64,000 nucleotides of DNA from Streptomyces djakartensis (lineage in GTDB: Bacteria; Actinomycetota; Actinomycetes; Streptomycetales; Streptomycetaceae). This document shows positions 63,403 through 64,000 of the stretch, in pieces; position 1 is the first letter of the stretch, and each line of letters opens with the position of its first letter. The position numbers and the translations under genes were made by a program. Under the pieces are notes generated by a model that worked only from the letters and a program-made list of their open reading frames with translations, searched no databases and was not told where the DNA came from. The stretch lies in assembly GCF_014651075.1 (NCBI RefSeq), contig NZ_BMWE01000008.1, positions 305,414 to 369,413 of the forward strand, in the 5' to 3' direction.

Positions 63403-63962
63403 ACCTCGGTATGGCCGCCTGATGTGCGGACACGTCTGTTCAGCTGCTAGTCTCCTCTTCGCCCCACAGGAGCCGTTGACACGGCGAGTGCGGGGAGGTA
63501 GATTCGAACAGTTGCCTGGAGGCGGGGTGCAGCCCCGAACCGGCTACAGTGAGCATCTGTCTGCTTCGTGAAACGTTGATTTCACTGAAGCCCCTCCCGA
63601 TAAATCGGAAATGAGTCGCCGGTCAATGCGGCTCGAAACTTCTGATAAAGTCGGAAGCGCCGGAAAGGGAAACGCGAGAGCGGGAACCTGGAAAGCACCG
63701 AGGAAATCGGATCGAGAAAAGATCTGATAGAGTCGGAAACGCAAGACCGAAGGGAAGCGCCCGGAGGAAAGCCCGAGAGGGTGAGTACAAAGGAAGCGAC
63801 CGTTCCTTGAGAACTCAACAGCGTGCCAAAAGTCAACGCCAGATATGTTGATACCCCGTCTCCGGCCATCACGGCCGAGGCGAGGTTCCTTTGAAATAAC
63901 ACAGCGAGGACGCTGTGAACGGTCGGATTATTCCTCCGACTGTTCCGCTCCCGTGGAAAGCA
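63403..63962 (+). promoter_or_regulatory. rRNA operon promoters and 5' leader
   Basis: No protein gene. A strong promoter is TTGACA 63476-63481, a 17-bp spacer, TAGATT 63499-63504. Two further copies of a promoter/processing-like motif occur: ctgataaagtcggaagcgc (63642-63660) and ctgatagagtcggaaacgc (63724-63742). Hairpins include gcttcgtgaaa/tttcactgaagc (63563-63591), cacagcg/cgctgtg (63900-63917) and gtcgga/tccgac (63922-63940). The text cttgagaactcaacagcgtg near 63807 is a conserved actinobacterial rRNA leader element. Multiple tandem promoters are known for Streptomyces rrn operons. Confidence 0.8.
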
Positions 63963-64000
63963 TTCACGGAGAGTTTGATCCTGGCTCAGGACGAACGCTG
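63963..64000 (+). rRNA. rrs: 16S rRNA, 5' end only
   Basis: The sequence ttcacggagagtttgatcc, followed by tggctcaggacgaacgctg, is the universal 5' end of bacterial 16S rRNA. The gene runs off the window; only 38 bases are present. Confidence 0.97.

Noticed and set aside
63582..63902. Minus-strand open frames in the rRNA leader
   Set aside because: They lie within the conserved rRNA leader with its promoters and hairpins, and have atypical codon use and no start signals.

Overview
The window is about 64 kb of a high-GC actinobacterial chromosome, almost certainly Streptomyces. GC is very high with GC-rich third codon positions, and GTG and TTG starts are common. A complete 87-residue WhiB is present, as are F420 biosynthesis genes, many LytR-CpsA-Psr (LCP) proteins and Streptomyces-type dispersed hairpins. 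The last 38 bases are the 5' end of a 16S rRNA gene, preceded by a long multi-promoter rRNA leader. No phage, insertion sequence, CRISPR array or tRNA was found.

Layout. 1-2.7 kb: a 38-bp tandem array, an LPRTG wall-anchored protein and a secreted/membrane Ig-like protein. 2.7-7.3 kb: a POT peptide transporter, an OmpR-type response regulator with its histidine kinase, and a GtrA membrane protein. 7.4-13 kb: purK-purE-M19 dipeptidase, an Old Yellow Enzyme with a divergent MerR regulator, and a second M19 homologue that has lost its metal ligands. 13-20.3 kb: two tandem VOC proteins, a CGNR regulator, UDP-glucose dehydrogenase, a FadE25-type acyl-CoA dehydrogenase and a two-gene membrane/TPR unit. 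20.5-34.5 kb: an acyl-CoA thioesterase, then seven LCP ligase genes interrupted only by a copper-storage-like protein and a GT2 glycosyltransferase. 34.5-42.6 kb: repeats, a TIGR03089 protein, a PGRP amidase, mannose-1-phosphate guanylyltransferase, an AlkA-like glycosylase, fbiB, fbiA and cysteine dioxygenase. 42.7-55.5 kb: a polycysteine leader ORF, whiB, a giant membrane GT2, a DUF5719 protein, a metallopeptidase-like protein, DUF3499, phosphomannomutase, a Trm112-like protein, a SIS isomerase, manA and a CDF transporter. 55.5-64 kb: signal peptidase I, a frameshifted fructose PTS gene, ahcY, a hypothetical gene, RDD and SpoIIM-like genes, and the rRNA leader.

How it fits together. The central theme is envelope construction. 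ManA, phosphomannomutase and the guanylyltransferase can supply GDP-mannose. GT2 enzymes and UDP-glucose dehydrogenase can build polymers. The LCP proteins can attach polymers to peptidoglycan, and amidase, signal peptidase and an LPXTG protein act at the wall. whiB sits in the middle. The order purK/purE, acyl-CoA dehydrogenase, LCP, TIGR03089, guanylyltransferase, fbiB/fbiA, whiB, phosphomannomutase, manA, ahcY matches what I know of the Mycobacterium tuberculosis mtrA-purK region, so the backbone looks ancestral. LCP amplification and the cysteine dioxygenase leader look like Streptomyces-side elaborations.

The most interesting observations are: a leaderless 30-codon ORF ending in four clustered TGT cysteine codons in front of cysteine dioxygenase; an M19 paralogue with every zinc ligand replaced; a duplicated two-gene LCP cassette with a shared upstream motif; and a four-cysteine pattern, including a C-terminal Cys, in six of the seven LCP proteins. 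All functional statements come from reading the sequence and recalled family knowledge; no database search was run.
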